This document shows, one piece after another, positions 14,171 through 22,625 of a stretch of 25,534 nt of DNA. The DNA comes from a virus. Below the pieces are notes generated by a model. The model was not told the origin of the DNA and searched no databases. It saw only the letters and a list, made by a program, of their open reading frames with translations. The DNA lies in the IMG/VR virus record IMGVR_UViG_3300037481_000204, positions 1 to 25,534 of that record. One strand, written 5' to 3'. Position numbers and translations under genes: made by a program. How positions within the stretch are numbered: the stretch's first letter is position 1; every line of letters starts with the position of its first letter.

Positions 14171-15895
14171 TCCCGCACAAGGCTCACAAGTAGTGTCGCA
14201 GTCCGTGGGGTTCACGGGAGTGCCATCGCAACACGGATCCTTCCGCAAGTTCTGCTCCTTCACCTCAATCTCAAGGAATGCAGGGGCCACCGTTCTCGTC
14301 CGAATCCAGGTGGGCGAATAGGTTTCCGAGCGGGTGAAGTAGTCGGCCTGGGGCAGAATGCTATCGTTCAAGTTGAAGATGTCGTGTCTGCAAGCCAAGC
14401 GGAGGAAGTTGTGGACATACTTTGGCGATAGGTTCACGACCATCTCCATAAACTCCCGGCTCTCCGCGTACACCACGCGCTTCCTTCCCGCGCTATCCTG
14501 ATAGGAAACCACCTCGCCATCAAACTGCGGATTCCTCAGTTCGCCATAGATCCGGGTGCGGTGGAAGAAGCCTCCGGTGAACACGCCCGAAGGTGGGTAT
14601 TGGAAGCCAAAGGCACAAGCCCCCTTCTCGTCCGTGACATCTTGGGACGCAAGAACGCGGATGGTATTGCAAGTGTCCGTGACCCATTTGTAGGTCTCCG
14701 TGACGCAATACTGCATCGTGTCGTTGCAGGAATAGTCCTGCGTAATCAAAAGCCTAAAGCAGTCGTACTGCGAATAGGGAGATAAGGTGTCGGAGGTGAA
14801 TCTGAATTGGTAGAAAAAATGGCCTTGGTCGGGCTGAATCGCAGTAAACACCCCGAAGTCATAGCTCGTCTTGAAGTTCTTGGTATAGTCAATGCCCGTC
14901 AGAGAATCGGATGGGAGAAGAGTTACGGTCGCTCCAGATGCCCGGTTGACCTGAATGCTTGTAAGCTTTAGTTTAGCCTTGTAAAGACCGCTGATAAGCT
15001 GTGGTTGAACGCGAACAACAAGAGGGAAAGTTCCCGCGGCCCCAGTCCAAGTAAAGTAGAAGATGTAATCTCCTGGGCAAGAAAGGTTCTCTGCGGTACT
15101 TACAATGGCTCCGTCAAGCAGTATGTCCACATTCCCGCAGAACTCATTTGAAAGTTCGTCAAGCGTTAGGCTAATGGAGTAATGTCCCCCGGTTACAACA
15201 TTAATGTTTCTCGTTGCCGTAGCAGACCAATTTGAGGTCGCTTGGACGGGTGTGCAACCTCCATTGACATACAAATAGCAAGGAATGGCGTGATAGGCAA
15301 TCCAGTTTTGGGCCGCATAAGGCGCGCTCGTTGCGCGAGTCCAAAAGCCATTGTTCGGGCAAAAATTAGGCACAAGGCTCGTTGGGCAGAAAATGCCTTC
15401 CATCTGCAAAGACAAGGAGTCCGTGTTGGTTGGGAGAGTCTTGTTAATTAGGATCGGCTGAGAGTAATCGCCCGTCTTACAGTTGGTGCAGTCTTCCTCG
15501 TCCACGGAAAAGCAGAAAATCTGCATATCGGAAATGGTTATACTGCTATCCCCACAAGAAATAGACACATCAAAAACCGATGCGGTAATTGGTATTTGCC
15601 ACCATCCTGTTGAGGTGATTTGCAAGTCGTTTAACCCATTAATCGTGACCGTGCATCCATCTGAAACGTCAAACGAACTAACATTCACCCGAAGAATGGC
15701 GTTCTTGCAAGGAGGCTTATTGGAGAAAAAACTAACAGTTATCTTCGGTGAGCCACCGCCAAGGACAATAACACCGCCCCCAAGCGTGACATCGCCATTG
15801 TAATATGCCGAATTGGTTTTCCAATCGTCTGGAACCCAATTTTTTGAGTCAAGAGTGCTATCTACGCAGACAATGGGTTGGTTGGGAGTAATCAT
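14162..15895 (-). CDS. Large tail-associated structural protein, cysteine-rich (577 aa)
   Basis: This protein follows the tape measure and 662-residue genes, where distal tail or baseplate proteins are coded. Its N-terminal 130 residues look like a beta-sandwich (NAILRVNVSSFDVS, TVTINGLNDLQITS, WWQIPITASVFDVS), as in carbohydrate-binding modules. A second beta-rich region (about 225-320) includes NVDILLDGAIVSTAENL. A more mixed C-terminal domain follows (about 400-550). The end is cysteine-dense, with DPCCDG, DCDTTCEPC and a final AGIG. Its start overlaps the upstream gene as ATGA. Function is inferred from position and fold style; no depolymerase motif was recognised. Confidence 0.65.
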   Translation of the reverse strand: MITPNQPIVCVDSTLDSKNWVPDDWKTNSAYYNGDVTLGGGVIVLGGGSPKITVSFFSNKPPCKNAILRVNVSSFDVSDGCTVTINGLNDLQITSTGWWQIPITASVFDVSISCGDSSITISDMQIFCFSVDEEDCTNCKTGDYSQPILINKTLPTNTDSLSLQMEGIFCPTSLVPNFCPNNGFWTRATSAPYAAQNWIAYHAIPCYLYVNGGCTPVQATSNWSATATRNINVVTGGHYSISLTLDELSNEFCGNVDILLDGAIVSTAENLSCPGDYIFYFTWTGAAGTFPLVVRVQPQLISGLYKAKLKLTSIQVNRASGATVTLLPSDSLTGIDYTKNFKTSYDFGVFTAIQPDQGHFFYQFRFTSDTLSPYSQYDCFRLLITQDYSCNDTMQYCVTETYKWVTDTCNTIRVLASQDVTDEKGACAFGFQYPPSGVFTGGFFHRTRIYGELRNPQFDGEVVSYQDSAGRKRVVYAESREFMEMVVNLSPKYVHNFLRLACRHDIFNLNDSILPQADYFTRSETYSPTWIRTRTVAPAFLEIEVKEQNLRKDPCCDGTPVNPTDCDTTCEPCAGIG

Positions 15896-17880
15896 TCCGT
15901 TAGAAGTTCAAAGGTAGTCATTCCTGTTTTAATGTCGTGAGCCATATTCAAAATCCAACCCGTAATGCCATTAAACACAATCGGGGCAGGAGGGTCGGAC
16001 AAAATAAGGTTTAATTCACTCCTTGTGAGCGGCACTTCAATACTATAAAGGTATTTGATATGCAAAGAGGATGTATTGTCAACGGTTGAGCCTTTTATCT
16101 TCAAACCATTGGATGTTCGTATGACATAATTCTTGGCTACCAAAGGATGAACCGCTGAACCGGTGTGGGTTAAGAATCTCCCAAAATACGGTGGCCCTGT
16201 CAAAGAATTAAATTCAGACACATACGACACGCTCCCCAAATATTCGTTTGGCGGCAATGGAGCTGGTATTGTGAATGCGCTCCAAAGTAATTGAGGCTGT
16301 GCTGCACTTAATGCCGCAAACCCGCCCCAATCAACCATATAAATGGTTTCATTGTCTATCAATTCTACATCAATAGAAAACCCACCCTGCGGAAACGCTA
16401 AAGAAGTGTTGATTGAAGCCTCATTGTCAGTACAATCATTTGATATGTAAGAAACTTCCGATTGAAGATAGGCCCAGGCATTTTGATTGGTTTGAGAATA
16501 ATTCAATTTAGATATTCCAAACTCACTATCTTTCCTTTTTGAAATAAGCCTTGCGCTATCAATCTGAATGGTTGACCCTGTGGTTGGAAAAAAATAGTCT
16601 TCCTGTTCTATACGGACATATTGAGTACCTGCATCAAAATATGGATACATACTCAAATTATACAAAGACGAAAGCGACCCGTAAAGGTCTTGAAAGCTCA
16701 TATAAACCGAATTGCTCCTCGGATCGTTGGCTTGCGGTGGAGAAGCTGGAGACGGCTTAAATGCTCCCCCATAATTAATGTAAAGATTTGTGCCACCATA
16801 TTTGCCATTGACATCAATGGTTGCAGAACCAATAGTTGCCTCCAACTTTCTTCCCGCTATTTGATAGTAGTCTTGTGATGTGTATAGTAGGGTATTGGAT
16901 GGAAAACTTGATATCTTTATTGAAACATCGGTATTGTGAAAAAAGCGAAACCTCAGCATCGTTTGCCCAACATAAACAACGTCAGCATTTCCGACATTTA
17001 ACCCTTCAATGATTCTGGGATTTACACCTTGCACTAAGTCAATTTCATTTCCAGGAACAGTGCCATCCCATAAAACAGAGACTATTATTTGATTTCCAAC
17101 ATTATTGGAGTCAAGTGGCCCGGCTAAAGTCGTGGTAACGGATTGTGGGTCTCCATAAATATCAGTCCAAGAGGTTACTGCTTGAACAACGGTGTCACCG
17201 CCCGGAACCACTAAATTGCCTGTCCATCCCAAAATCATACCACATATTTTTTCGGTATAGAATTTAGCGGTTGTGCCAACATTGATGCCAGGCCCTATGC
17301 CTAAAAAATCAGATACTATGGTAGCTCCGTTATCCGTTATGTAATCAAGTATTTGTTGCAAAACCTCTGCCACTCTAAATGACTTAAACATTTTTGCAAA
17401 AGGCGGGTCTAATGCTCCTGCTAATGCGGGTGTCAAACTGCTTCCAACCGTTCTAAACGGCATTGGAAAGTCAGATATAGGGGCAAGAACGCTTCCATTA
17501 ACTGTTTTTCCGCAGTTAACCTGAACCTTTGCGTCTTTCAATCTGCTCAATTTCCCATATATCGTATTGTCCTCAATGTTGCACTTGGCAACGCAACGAT
17601 ACAAGTCAAGGTCTATTTCGGACAAGAATATAATTCCGTCTCGGTTTATTCCATTCGTACATTGCTCTTCAATCTTAACCAAAATTTCTCCACATCCAAA
17701 ACCGGTTTCAAATTCCGTTTTTATGATTTCGTAGGCATTCCCATAAAACTCAACATCCGCAATGAAAGTCGTAATAAGTCCCGGAAGATCTGGGTCTCTT
17801 CGGTATTCAAACTTGGAATCCATCCAATTCATCGGCTCCTCAACTTCCGTCCCGTTGAGGTAAAACTTGAATACGGCCAT
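15892..17880 (-). CDS. Large distal tail / baseplate-type structural protein (662 aa)
   Basis: This gene starts within the stop codon of the tape measure gene (TAATG), the usual place for distal tail or tail-associated proteins. The N-terminus (FKFYLNGTEVEEPMNWMDSK, then FEYRRDPDLPGLI) looks like a beta-rich tail-attachment domain, followed by two cysteine pairs between residues about 60 and 130. The central region (about 180-450) alternates strands and loops, with DYFFPTTGSTIQID near residue 430. The C-terminus ends GWILNMAHDIKTGMTTFELL. I cannot assign a catalytic activity. A Dit-like or baseplate hub role is the best inference from order and size. Base composition is more AT-rich than in the head genes. 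Confidence 0.62.
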   Translation of the reverse strand: MAVFKFYLNGTEVEEPMNWMDSKFEYRRDPDLPGLITTFIADVEFYGNAYEIIKTEFETGFGCGEILVKIEEQCTNGINRDGIIFLSEIDLDLYRCVAKCNIEDNTIYGKLSRLKDAKVQVNCGKTVNGSVLAPISDFPMPFRTVGSSLTPALAGALDPPFAKMFKSFRVAEVLQQILDYITDNGATIVSDFLGIGPGINVGTTAKFYTEKICGMILGWTGNLVVPGGDTVVQAVTSWTDIYGDPQSVTTTLAGPLDSNNVGNQIIVSVLWDGTVPGNEIDLVQGVNPRIIEGLNVGNADVVYVGQTMLRFRFFHNTDVSIKISSFPSNTLLYTSQDYYQIAGRKLEATIGSATIDVNGKYGGTNLYINYGGAFKPSPASPPQANDPRSNSVYMSFQDLYGSLSSLYNLSMYPYFDAGTQYVRIEQEDYFFPTTGSTIQIDSARLISKRKDSEFGISKLNYSQTNQNAWAYLQSEVSYISNDCTDNEASINTSLAFPQGGFSIDVELIDNETIYMVDWGGFAALSAAQPQLLWSAFTIPAPLPPNEYLGSVSYVSEFNSLTGPPYFGRFLTHTGSAVHPLVAKNYVIRTSNGLKIKGSTVDNTSSLHIKYLYSIEVPLTRSELNLILSDPPAPIVFNGITGWILNMAHDIKTGMTTFELLTE

Positions 17881-20800
17881 TAGTTTAGTTTTTTGCTTGT
17901 GGCTCTATGCCGAATGGAGTTAGGGAAAATCGCGCTTGCAAGTTCTTTTACATTGTCAATCTTGACCCTCTTATTCTTGCCGATGGCATTTATGATTTCG
18001 GCAGACTGAAGATCAAAAGCATTTACGATGTTCTCGGCAAAAGAGTCTCCCGATTTGCCTAATCCATCTTGCTTACGCATTGAGTCGGTATATCGTTTGG
18101 CTACAAATGTTTCAAATTCGCCATCACGGATTGCCTGAAGAACCGGCCTATATTCTGCGGTTTCTCTTGCAGTCATCACCGATTCGCCACGGGATAGACG
18201 AGCAGGGATGCTATCGGATGTCCCTGTTCCTGGGCCTTGCAAATCAATGACACCATCTTTGAATGCCGGGGGTTGTGCTGCTTGTATGGCTGCTAATTGT
18301 GCGCCTGCCGCAATGGCCGCAATCGCTCCTCCCAAAGCCCCACCGCTACGAAACCCCTGCAAAATAGCCAATGGTATATTCAGCAACGCTTCGGCAATGG
18401 CTGCTTGTTTGTCTTGTTGAAACTGCTTCTTTTTGATTTCGGCAACTTTTTGTTCGTACTGCTCCTCCGTAATCAGTTTATTGTCTAACTGTTTTTGAAG
18501 GTCATTGAGTTCGTTGTCGTTTAATGTCTTTTGAACATTATTCAGTTCACGAAACAAACCCCCTATCCCTGAAAGAGCGTTGGCATAGGTTTGGCCTTTT
18601 TCATTCAATATAGCCTTATCTCTTTCCGCATCAAGCGCGTCCGTTTCCTCCTTCGTTCGTCCGTAGAGAAATGCCTCGGCTTTTAGTTTGCCGTAGTATT
18701 CCCGGATAGCCTTGATTCTGCGTTGCAGGGAATTGCCTTCATAGCCATCCAAGCCATCCTGCAATCGCTTGTAAAACTCAGCATACTCTTTGTCCTTTTC
18801 CTCTTTTTCTTTTAGGATTTTGTCATCCTTCTCTTGTTTGTCCTTTTGAAACTTGTCATCAAGAGCTTTCAGTTTGTTCCTCAACTCACTATTTATCAGT
18901 TTAATCTTTGAGGCTTTCAATTCCTCCGAGTCGCTTGATATGTTCACTTTGAACTTCTCAATTTCTGCGACCTGAAGGGCTAAATTTCTTTCAGCAATCA
19001 ACCGGGCTTCCGTGCCTTCCTCGGTGATTTCAACGCCCCTTTGAGCTATCGTTAAGGCTAAATCAAGTTGGTTCTCAGCGAACTTACGATTCTCTTTATC
19101 CAACTTTTCCCAGGCTTCTACGCTCGGCACATAAATCCCTTCCTCCACGATACCGGCCATTTCGGGGGTGAAGGAGTTAATCATCTTCTTGTACCTCTCC
19201 AATTCCTCGTCAAGTTTTGCGAGGTCAAGACCCATTTGGTTGGGCGTTTTGGCCTTCTCAAGTTTCACCAAGTTCTTGCGAGCCTCAATGACCTTTATCA
19301 TTTGATTGACATAGGCCACGGTGTTTTCCTTGGTTTTGAGCAACAAGGTCTCCTCCAAAGCGATGCGCTCTTTGGCAGCGGCAATGGCATTCGGCCCTTC
19401 GGCTTCTTCTCGCTGTTGTCCAAGCCTGGACAATTCAGATATAAGCCTTTGGGTAGAATCTATCTCTTTTTTCTTCTGCTCTATGAGGGCTTTTTGAGCA
19501 GAAACCGCTTTTATAGCATCCTCCTTTTGCTTTAAGCCTTGGTCTGTTAATGGGGCTTTTCTTGCCTGCTTCTCGGCAATTTCAAGTTTCTCAAGCTGCT
19601 GAATTAGACCTTTCAGCTCTTCCCTTTGCTCTTTAATCCTATCGGTTTCTCCCGAAATTGCTTTTTCCGAAGTGACCCCCTGCTTGAAGTACATCTGCGC
19701 CCTTTGCTCAATCCTCTTCTGCAATTCGGTTTCTTCCCTTTCTGCTTTTATTTGCTCCGCTTCCCGAATGCCTCTAAGCCTCTCAAATTCTGCGGTCAAA
19801 ACGGTAAGGTTACCCGTTGCGGCCAATGCTGCGAGTTTGGTGAAGTTGAAAAAACCCGCCTCCATCATTGTATTCAGGTCATCAAAGAAGTCGCTCAAAA
19901 CATTGAAGACCGTCTTAGTCGGCAGGAAGTTGGCAAGGGACTGCTTGAACCTTTCAAGTTGCGTTGTTACTCTTTGGATGGATGCGTCAAGAGAGTTTTG
20001 CTTTCCAGAAAGGGCAGGCGCAAAGACTTCCTCAATGACCTTGGAGAACTCCGGCAGAATCTCTTTGGAAATAATCTTGCCCTCCTCAAGCATCTTGGTG
20101 AACTGTCGGTTGGTAAGTTCTTGACCTGGATGCAGTCGGTTATAGGCTTGCGTCATCAAGTCGGATGCACCAGGTAAGGCTTCACCTAACTGCCTGCGCA
20201 ATTCTTCCGCGGCAACCACGCCCTTGGAGAGCATCTGTTGCAGGGCATAGAAGGCTCGTTGGGTTTGAAGCGAACCCGCACCCGCAGCGCGAAGACCAAC
20301 GGCCACCCGGCTAAACACCTTTTCGGTTTCAGATGCGGAAAATCCCGCCATCTTCGCGGCAATACCAAACGAGGCAAAGCCTTCGGCAAGGGAGGAAAAC
20401 TCAATGCCGAGTTCCAAAGACATTTTGCGAAGCCTTGTAAAGGCAAGCGAGCCGGCATTGGCCGAGTCAAAGACGAAGTTGATTCGGTTTTGAAGAAGCT
20501 CCATTTTGCGCTCCACGTCCACAACCGAGTTGCCAAAGTTTATGATGGCATTGATACTGAATGCAGCCACCATCCTTGCGGCAAGAAACTGAAACGCCCT
20601 TGTCAAAAGGTCTGCTGAGACCTTGACATTGTTCAGCGTGTTGGATGTTTGCCTGCCGAGATTAACGGTGTTGTTCAGTTGGGCATTAACCTGGGTTAAG
20701 TTGGTGTTCACCTGCGCCAATACGTTCACCGTTGTGTTGAACGAATTGTTGATATTGTTTATGGTGGACAGCCCTTGGGCCGAGGCAATGTTGGATAGAG

Positions 20801-20918
20801 CCTTGGCCGCTGCGGTCGCGTGGGCCGCAAGCTCCTTGTTCTTAGCAATCAGTTCATCAAGCTTCCTCTTGAGGTCATCTACATTCGCATCGTAACTTAT
20901 GGATATTCTATCGGACAT
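17880..20918 (-). CDS. Tail tape measure protein
   Basis: At 1012 residues this is the longest gene and shows the usual tape measure architecture. The N-terminal coiled-coil region (1-105) includes a repetitive asparagine/valine stretch (VNTNLTQVNAQLNNTVNLGR). The conserved tape measure domain (about 110-320) carries AFQFLAARMVAAFSINAI, EGFASFGIAAKMAGFSASE and LRRQLGEALPGASDLMTQAY. A charged coiled coil follows (about 380-790). Near residues 840-880 comes an alanine/glycine hydrophobic segment (GALGGAIAAIAAGAQLAAI). The closing motif is GPGTGTSDSIPARLSRGESV, common at such C-termini. The usual scaling of about 1.5 angstroms per residue would give a tail near 150 nm. It overlaps the chaperone frame by 11 bases. 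Confidence 0.9.
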   Translation of the reverse strand: MSDRISISYDANVDDLKRKLDELIAKNKELAAHATAAAKALSNIASAQGLSTINNINNSFNTTVNVLAQVNTNLTQVNAQLNNTVNLGRQTSNTLNNVKVSADLLTRAFQFLAARMVAAFSINAIINFGNSVVDVERKMELLQNRINFVFDSANAGSLAFTRLRKMSLELGIEFSSLAEGFASFGIAAKMAGFSASETEKVFSRVAVGLRAAGAGSLQTQRAFYALQQMLSKGVVAAEELRRQLGEALPGASDLMTQAYNRLHPGQELTNRQFTKMLEEGKIISKEILPEFSKVIEEVFAPALSGKQNSLDASIQRVTTQLERFKQSLANFLPTKTVFNVLSDFFDDLNTMMEAGFFNFTKLAALAATGNLTVLTAEFERLRGIREAEQIKAEREETELQKRIEQRAQMYFKQGVTSEKAISGETDRIKEQREELKGLIQQLEKLEIAEKQARKAPLTDQGLKQKEDAIKAVSAQKALIEQKKKEIDSTQRLISELSRLGQQREEAEGPNAIAAAKERIALEETLLLKTKENTVAYVNQMIKVIEARKNLVKLEKAKTPNQMGLDLAKLDEELERYKKMINSFTPEMAGIVEEGIYVPSVEAWEKLDKENRKFAENQLDLALTIAQRGVEITEEGTEARLIAERNLALQVAEIEKFKVNISSDSEELKASKIKLINSELRNKLKALDDKFQKDKQEKDDKILKEKEEKDKEYAEFYKRLQDGLDGYEGNSLQRRIKAIREYYGKLKAEAFLYGRTKEETDALDAERDKAILNEKGQTYANALSGIGGLFRELNNVQKTLNDNELNDLQKQLDNKLITEEQYEQKVAEIKKKQFQQDKQAAIAEALLNIPLAILQGFRSGGALGGAIAAIAAGAQLAAIQAAQPPAFKDGVIDLQGPGTGTSDSIPARLSRGESVMTARETAEYRPVLQAIRDGEFETFVAKRYTDSMRKQDGLGKSGDSFAENIVNAFDLQSAEIINAIGKNKRVKIDNVKELASAIFPNSIRHRATSKKLN

Positions 20919-21213
20919 CTTGATTTTGTTTAGCTTTGCGTTGCCTTTCCTCTTGGAAGTGCTTGAGCAAAGTTAAGACATCCTCAACGGATGTTTTCAT
21001 ATACTCCTTGTATAGAAAGATATCGCCATCCGCAAGGAAGACGAAGAACTCACGCCAATTTAGGTCGCTGAAGTAGAGTTCCGAGCCGATAGCTCTGACT
21101 TCAGGAGTTCCTGGGTCGCTTCCAGCCGGGAGGCCGCCATCTCCCAAAAGATTGTCCAATCTTCTTCTAAATGTGCGATATTGGGAAAGTATTGACTCAG
21201 CCCGGCTAAAACG
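20908..21213 (-). CDS. -1 frame extension of the tail assembly chaperone (GT-like T part)
   Basis: This frame is open from just after the slippery site to a TAG ten bases into the tape measure gene. It is offset by -1 from the upstream chaperone. It has no convincing start codon, since the first candidates are TTG and internal ATG. It would therefore be made as a fusion: 164 residues of the chaperone followed by 101 from this frame, continuing RFSRAESILSQY and later EFFVFLADGDIFLYKEYMKT, then a charged helix (LLKHFQEERQRKAKQ). In lambda-like phages the equivalent GT fusion bridges the chaperone and the tape measure during tail assembly. Position, frame and overlap all match that arrangement. 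Confidence 0.75.
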   Translation of the reverse strand, partial: RFSRAESILSQYRTFRRRLDNLLGDGGLPAGSDPGTPEVRAIGSELYFSDLNWREFFVFLADGDIFLYKEYMKTSVEDVLTLLKHFQEERQRKAKQNQDVR

Positions 21214-21704
21214 AAAAAATCATACAACTCCTTGCCCTTGTAGGCGTTTTTGAAGGACTCCACCTTCTTCTGCTCAAACTCCGCATTCCACTCACCGGGG
21301 TTCTGGTCTTCACGAATCAACACCGCACCGGCTAACTCCATCATCACCTCCGGGTGAATCAGCATCTCCTTCCTCTTGCGCATCTCCCCGACCAAAAAGC
21401 CGATCTGCGCCAGGTTCTTGACCGCTGCGCCCGAAACGGAGGCGTTCAAGGCGTTCTCCATATTCTCCAAGAAGATGTCCAACTCCTCCTTGCTCACCAT
21501 CCTCTGCAACTGAATCACCAGGTCTTGGATCCGGCCCATCCGCTCAATGGGGATGTCAAAGATGTTCGGGTAGATGTAGAACTTGTGGCCCTCGCAGACC
21601 AACGCGAATTTCAGCCCCTTCATTGTGTCGGGCTTGTAGGTTTCGTCCCATACCATTTGGGTCAACTCCTTTTTGAAGAGTTTGTAAACGATTTTGTGTA
21701 TCAC
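21060..21704 (-). CDS. Tail assembly chaperone (gpG-like)
   Basis: This 214-residue, largely helical protein lies immediately before the tape measure, where siphoviruses encode the G/GT chaperones. These are usually absent from the finished virion. Notable segments are KGLKFALVCEGHKFYIYPN (about 28-46), IERMGRIQDLVIQLQRMVSK (about 53-72) and ELYDFFVLAGLSQYFPNIA (about 158-176). The slippery heptamer falls inside DFF at codons 162-164, so most ribosomes would make this 214-residue form and a minority the longer fusion. Its start overlaps the small membrane protein stop as ATGA. Family similarity is weak by eye; the frame arrangement is the main evidence. Confidence 0.72.
   Translation of the reverse strand: MIHKIVYKLFKKELTQMVWDETYKPDTMKGLKFALVCEGHKFYIYPNIFDIPIERMGRIQDLVIQLQRMVSKEELDIFLENMENALNASVSGAAVKNLAQIGFLVGEMRKRKEMLIHPEVMMELAGAVLIREDQNPGEWNAEFEQKKVESFKNAYKGKELYDFFVLAGLSQYFPNIAHLEEDWTIFWEMAASRLEATQELLKSELSARNSTSAT
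21213..21219 (-). promoter_or_regulatory. Programmed -1 frameshift slippery site (T TTT TTC)
   Basis: On the minus strand the chaperone frame reads GAT TTT TTC, giving the canonical X XXY YYZ heptamer TTTTTTC in the correct phase. The -1 frame has a TGA three codons upstream and is then open to 20908. No other good heptamer was found in the overlap. No strong stimulatory hairpin is evident downstream. Confidence 0.75.
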
Positions 21705-22015
21705 GATAGTTTGATAAAGATAAAATTGAGAGCCACGCCCATAATCATCACCACGGCCATCTCAAGGGGGTGGAAGCCGAAAATCGGGGCGGTGAGCAGG
21801 TAAAAGATGCCTCCCCAAAACGAAGCCATACACCCCACGCATCCGTAAACCGGTTTGTGGAGCATCGGGTACTTGTTCGGGGGGAGAAGGAATCGCAGTC
21901 GCTTTTGCAGGCCGTGCAGGAGTTGTTCGTCCTCCATAGAAATGGAGAGCGACACGACCATCAAACTCACGACCACGGCCCTAAAGAAAGTCTCCAAGGC
22001 GAAGTAGTCGGTCAT
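21701..22015 (-). CDS. Small membrane protein (104 aa)
   Basis: This is a hydrophobic protein with a first membrane segment near residues 10-26 (FFRAVVVSLMVVSLSIS), a basic loop (HGLQKRLRFLLPPNKYPMLH), and two further segments around 55-77 and 83-101. The middle holds KPVYGCVGCMASFWGG, a C-x-x-C pair just before the second membrane segment. Similar small inner-membrane proteins with a K-P-x-x-x-C-x-x-C-M-x-S motif occur in phages of Bacteroidetes, with no known function. It sits between terminase and tail chaperone with overlapping codons on both sides, so it is co-expressed with late genes. A role in lysis timing or exclusion is speculative. Confidence 0.72.
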   Translation of the reverse strand: MTDYFALETFFRAVVVSLMVVSLSISMEDEQLLHGLQKRLRFLLPPNKYPMLHKPVYGCVGCMASFWGGIFYLLTAPIFGFHPLEMAVVMIMGVALNFIFIKLS

Positions 22016-22290
22016 TGGGGCTTGAAAGAAAATACGATGTGTCTGAATATCAACGAAATAGAGATGATATTATGGTTGATTTCAAATCCAAAAAAGTAGT
22101 TTTTGTATCCAATGCTCAGTCGGACAAATGGCCCGGTGACATTGCCTCGGATGTCTTTTGGTTTGTAGATGTGCAGTCGTTTGGGTTGGTTGGTCATTGG
22201 TTTGGGGGGTGGGGCGGGGTTGGAGGGTTCTTCAACGATTTTGAATCGTTTGGAAGGCTTCGGGCCTTTGCGGTCTTTGGATGTCATCAT
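22012..22290 (-). CDS. Small hypothetical protein (92 aa)
   Basis: The first 45 residues are basic and proline-rich (KDRKGPKPSKRFKIVEE, then SNPAPPPKPMTNQPKRLHIY) and probably disordered. The remaining half is hydrophobic and aromatic (YKNYFFGFEINHNIISISLI), with little charge, and may bury in a complex or a membrane. I do not recognise a family. It is kept as real because its start overlaps the preceding stop (TAATG) and its stop overlaps the next start (ATGA), the rule in this operon. An equally long opposite-strand frame covers the same bases but lacks that context. Confidence 0.55.
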   Translation of the reverse strand: MMTSKDRKGPKPSKRFKIVEEPSNPAPPPKPMTNQPKRLHIYKPKDIRGNVTGPFVRLSIGYKNYFFGFEINHNIISISLIFRHIVFSFKPQ

Positions 22291-22625
22291 TAGGATAGGC
22301 GTTCAAATTGGAAAGAAAAGCAGAACTCTGCATCGGGGTGCAGGTCATTTGTCATTGCTTGTGGGTCGTTGGAGTCGCAGGCGTTGTCGGGGTAGATTCT
22401 GACCTCGTAGGTGCGATTGGGGCTATAAACGCCTTCGTTGGGGGATAGGGTGATATTGCCACTTGCCCCGGTAGTCAGGTCGTAGGTGGTCTTGGAGTTC
22501 AGGCTCACATCGGTGATTACGACCTTGTAGGTAGTGGATGGGTCGGCCTGAGCGAGGGTGATGCTATCGCAGCAGATGTCAAAGGTTCCTACGGATAGGC
22601 AGTCGGTGCATTCAAGGCAGCTCAT
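22290..22625 (-). CDS. Small cysteine-rich hypothetical protein (111 aa)
   Basis: The N-terminus is rich in cysteine: C3, C6, C9, and a C-C pair at about residues 18-19, in MSCLECTDCLSVGTFDICCD. A beta-rich body follows (TYKVVITDVSLNSKTTYDLT, then TYEVRIYPDNAC), ending FCFSFQFERLS. The pattern suggests a small immunoglobulin-like or metal-binding virion protein, but no known family is evident. It directly follows the terminase large subunit with a four-base overlap and begins the string of small genes before the tail chaperone. The cysteines could bind metal or pack by disulfides in the mature particle. Confidence 0.65.
   Translation of the reverse strand: MSCLECTDCLSVGTFDICCDSITLAQADPSTTYKVVITDVSLNSKTTYDLTTGASGNITLSPNEGVYSPNRTYEVRIYPDNACDSNDPQAMTNDLHPDAEFCFSFQFERLS

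Noticed and set aside
22015-22293. Plus-strand frame of 92 codons equal in length to the minus-strand small gene
   Set aside because: The minus-strand frame has overlapping start and stop codons with both neighbours, while the plus-strand one has no context.
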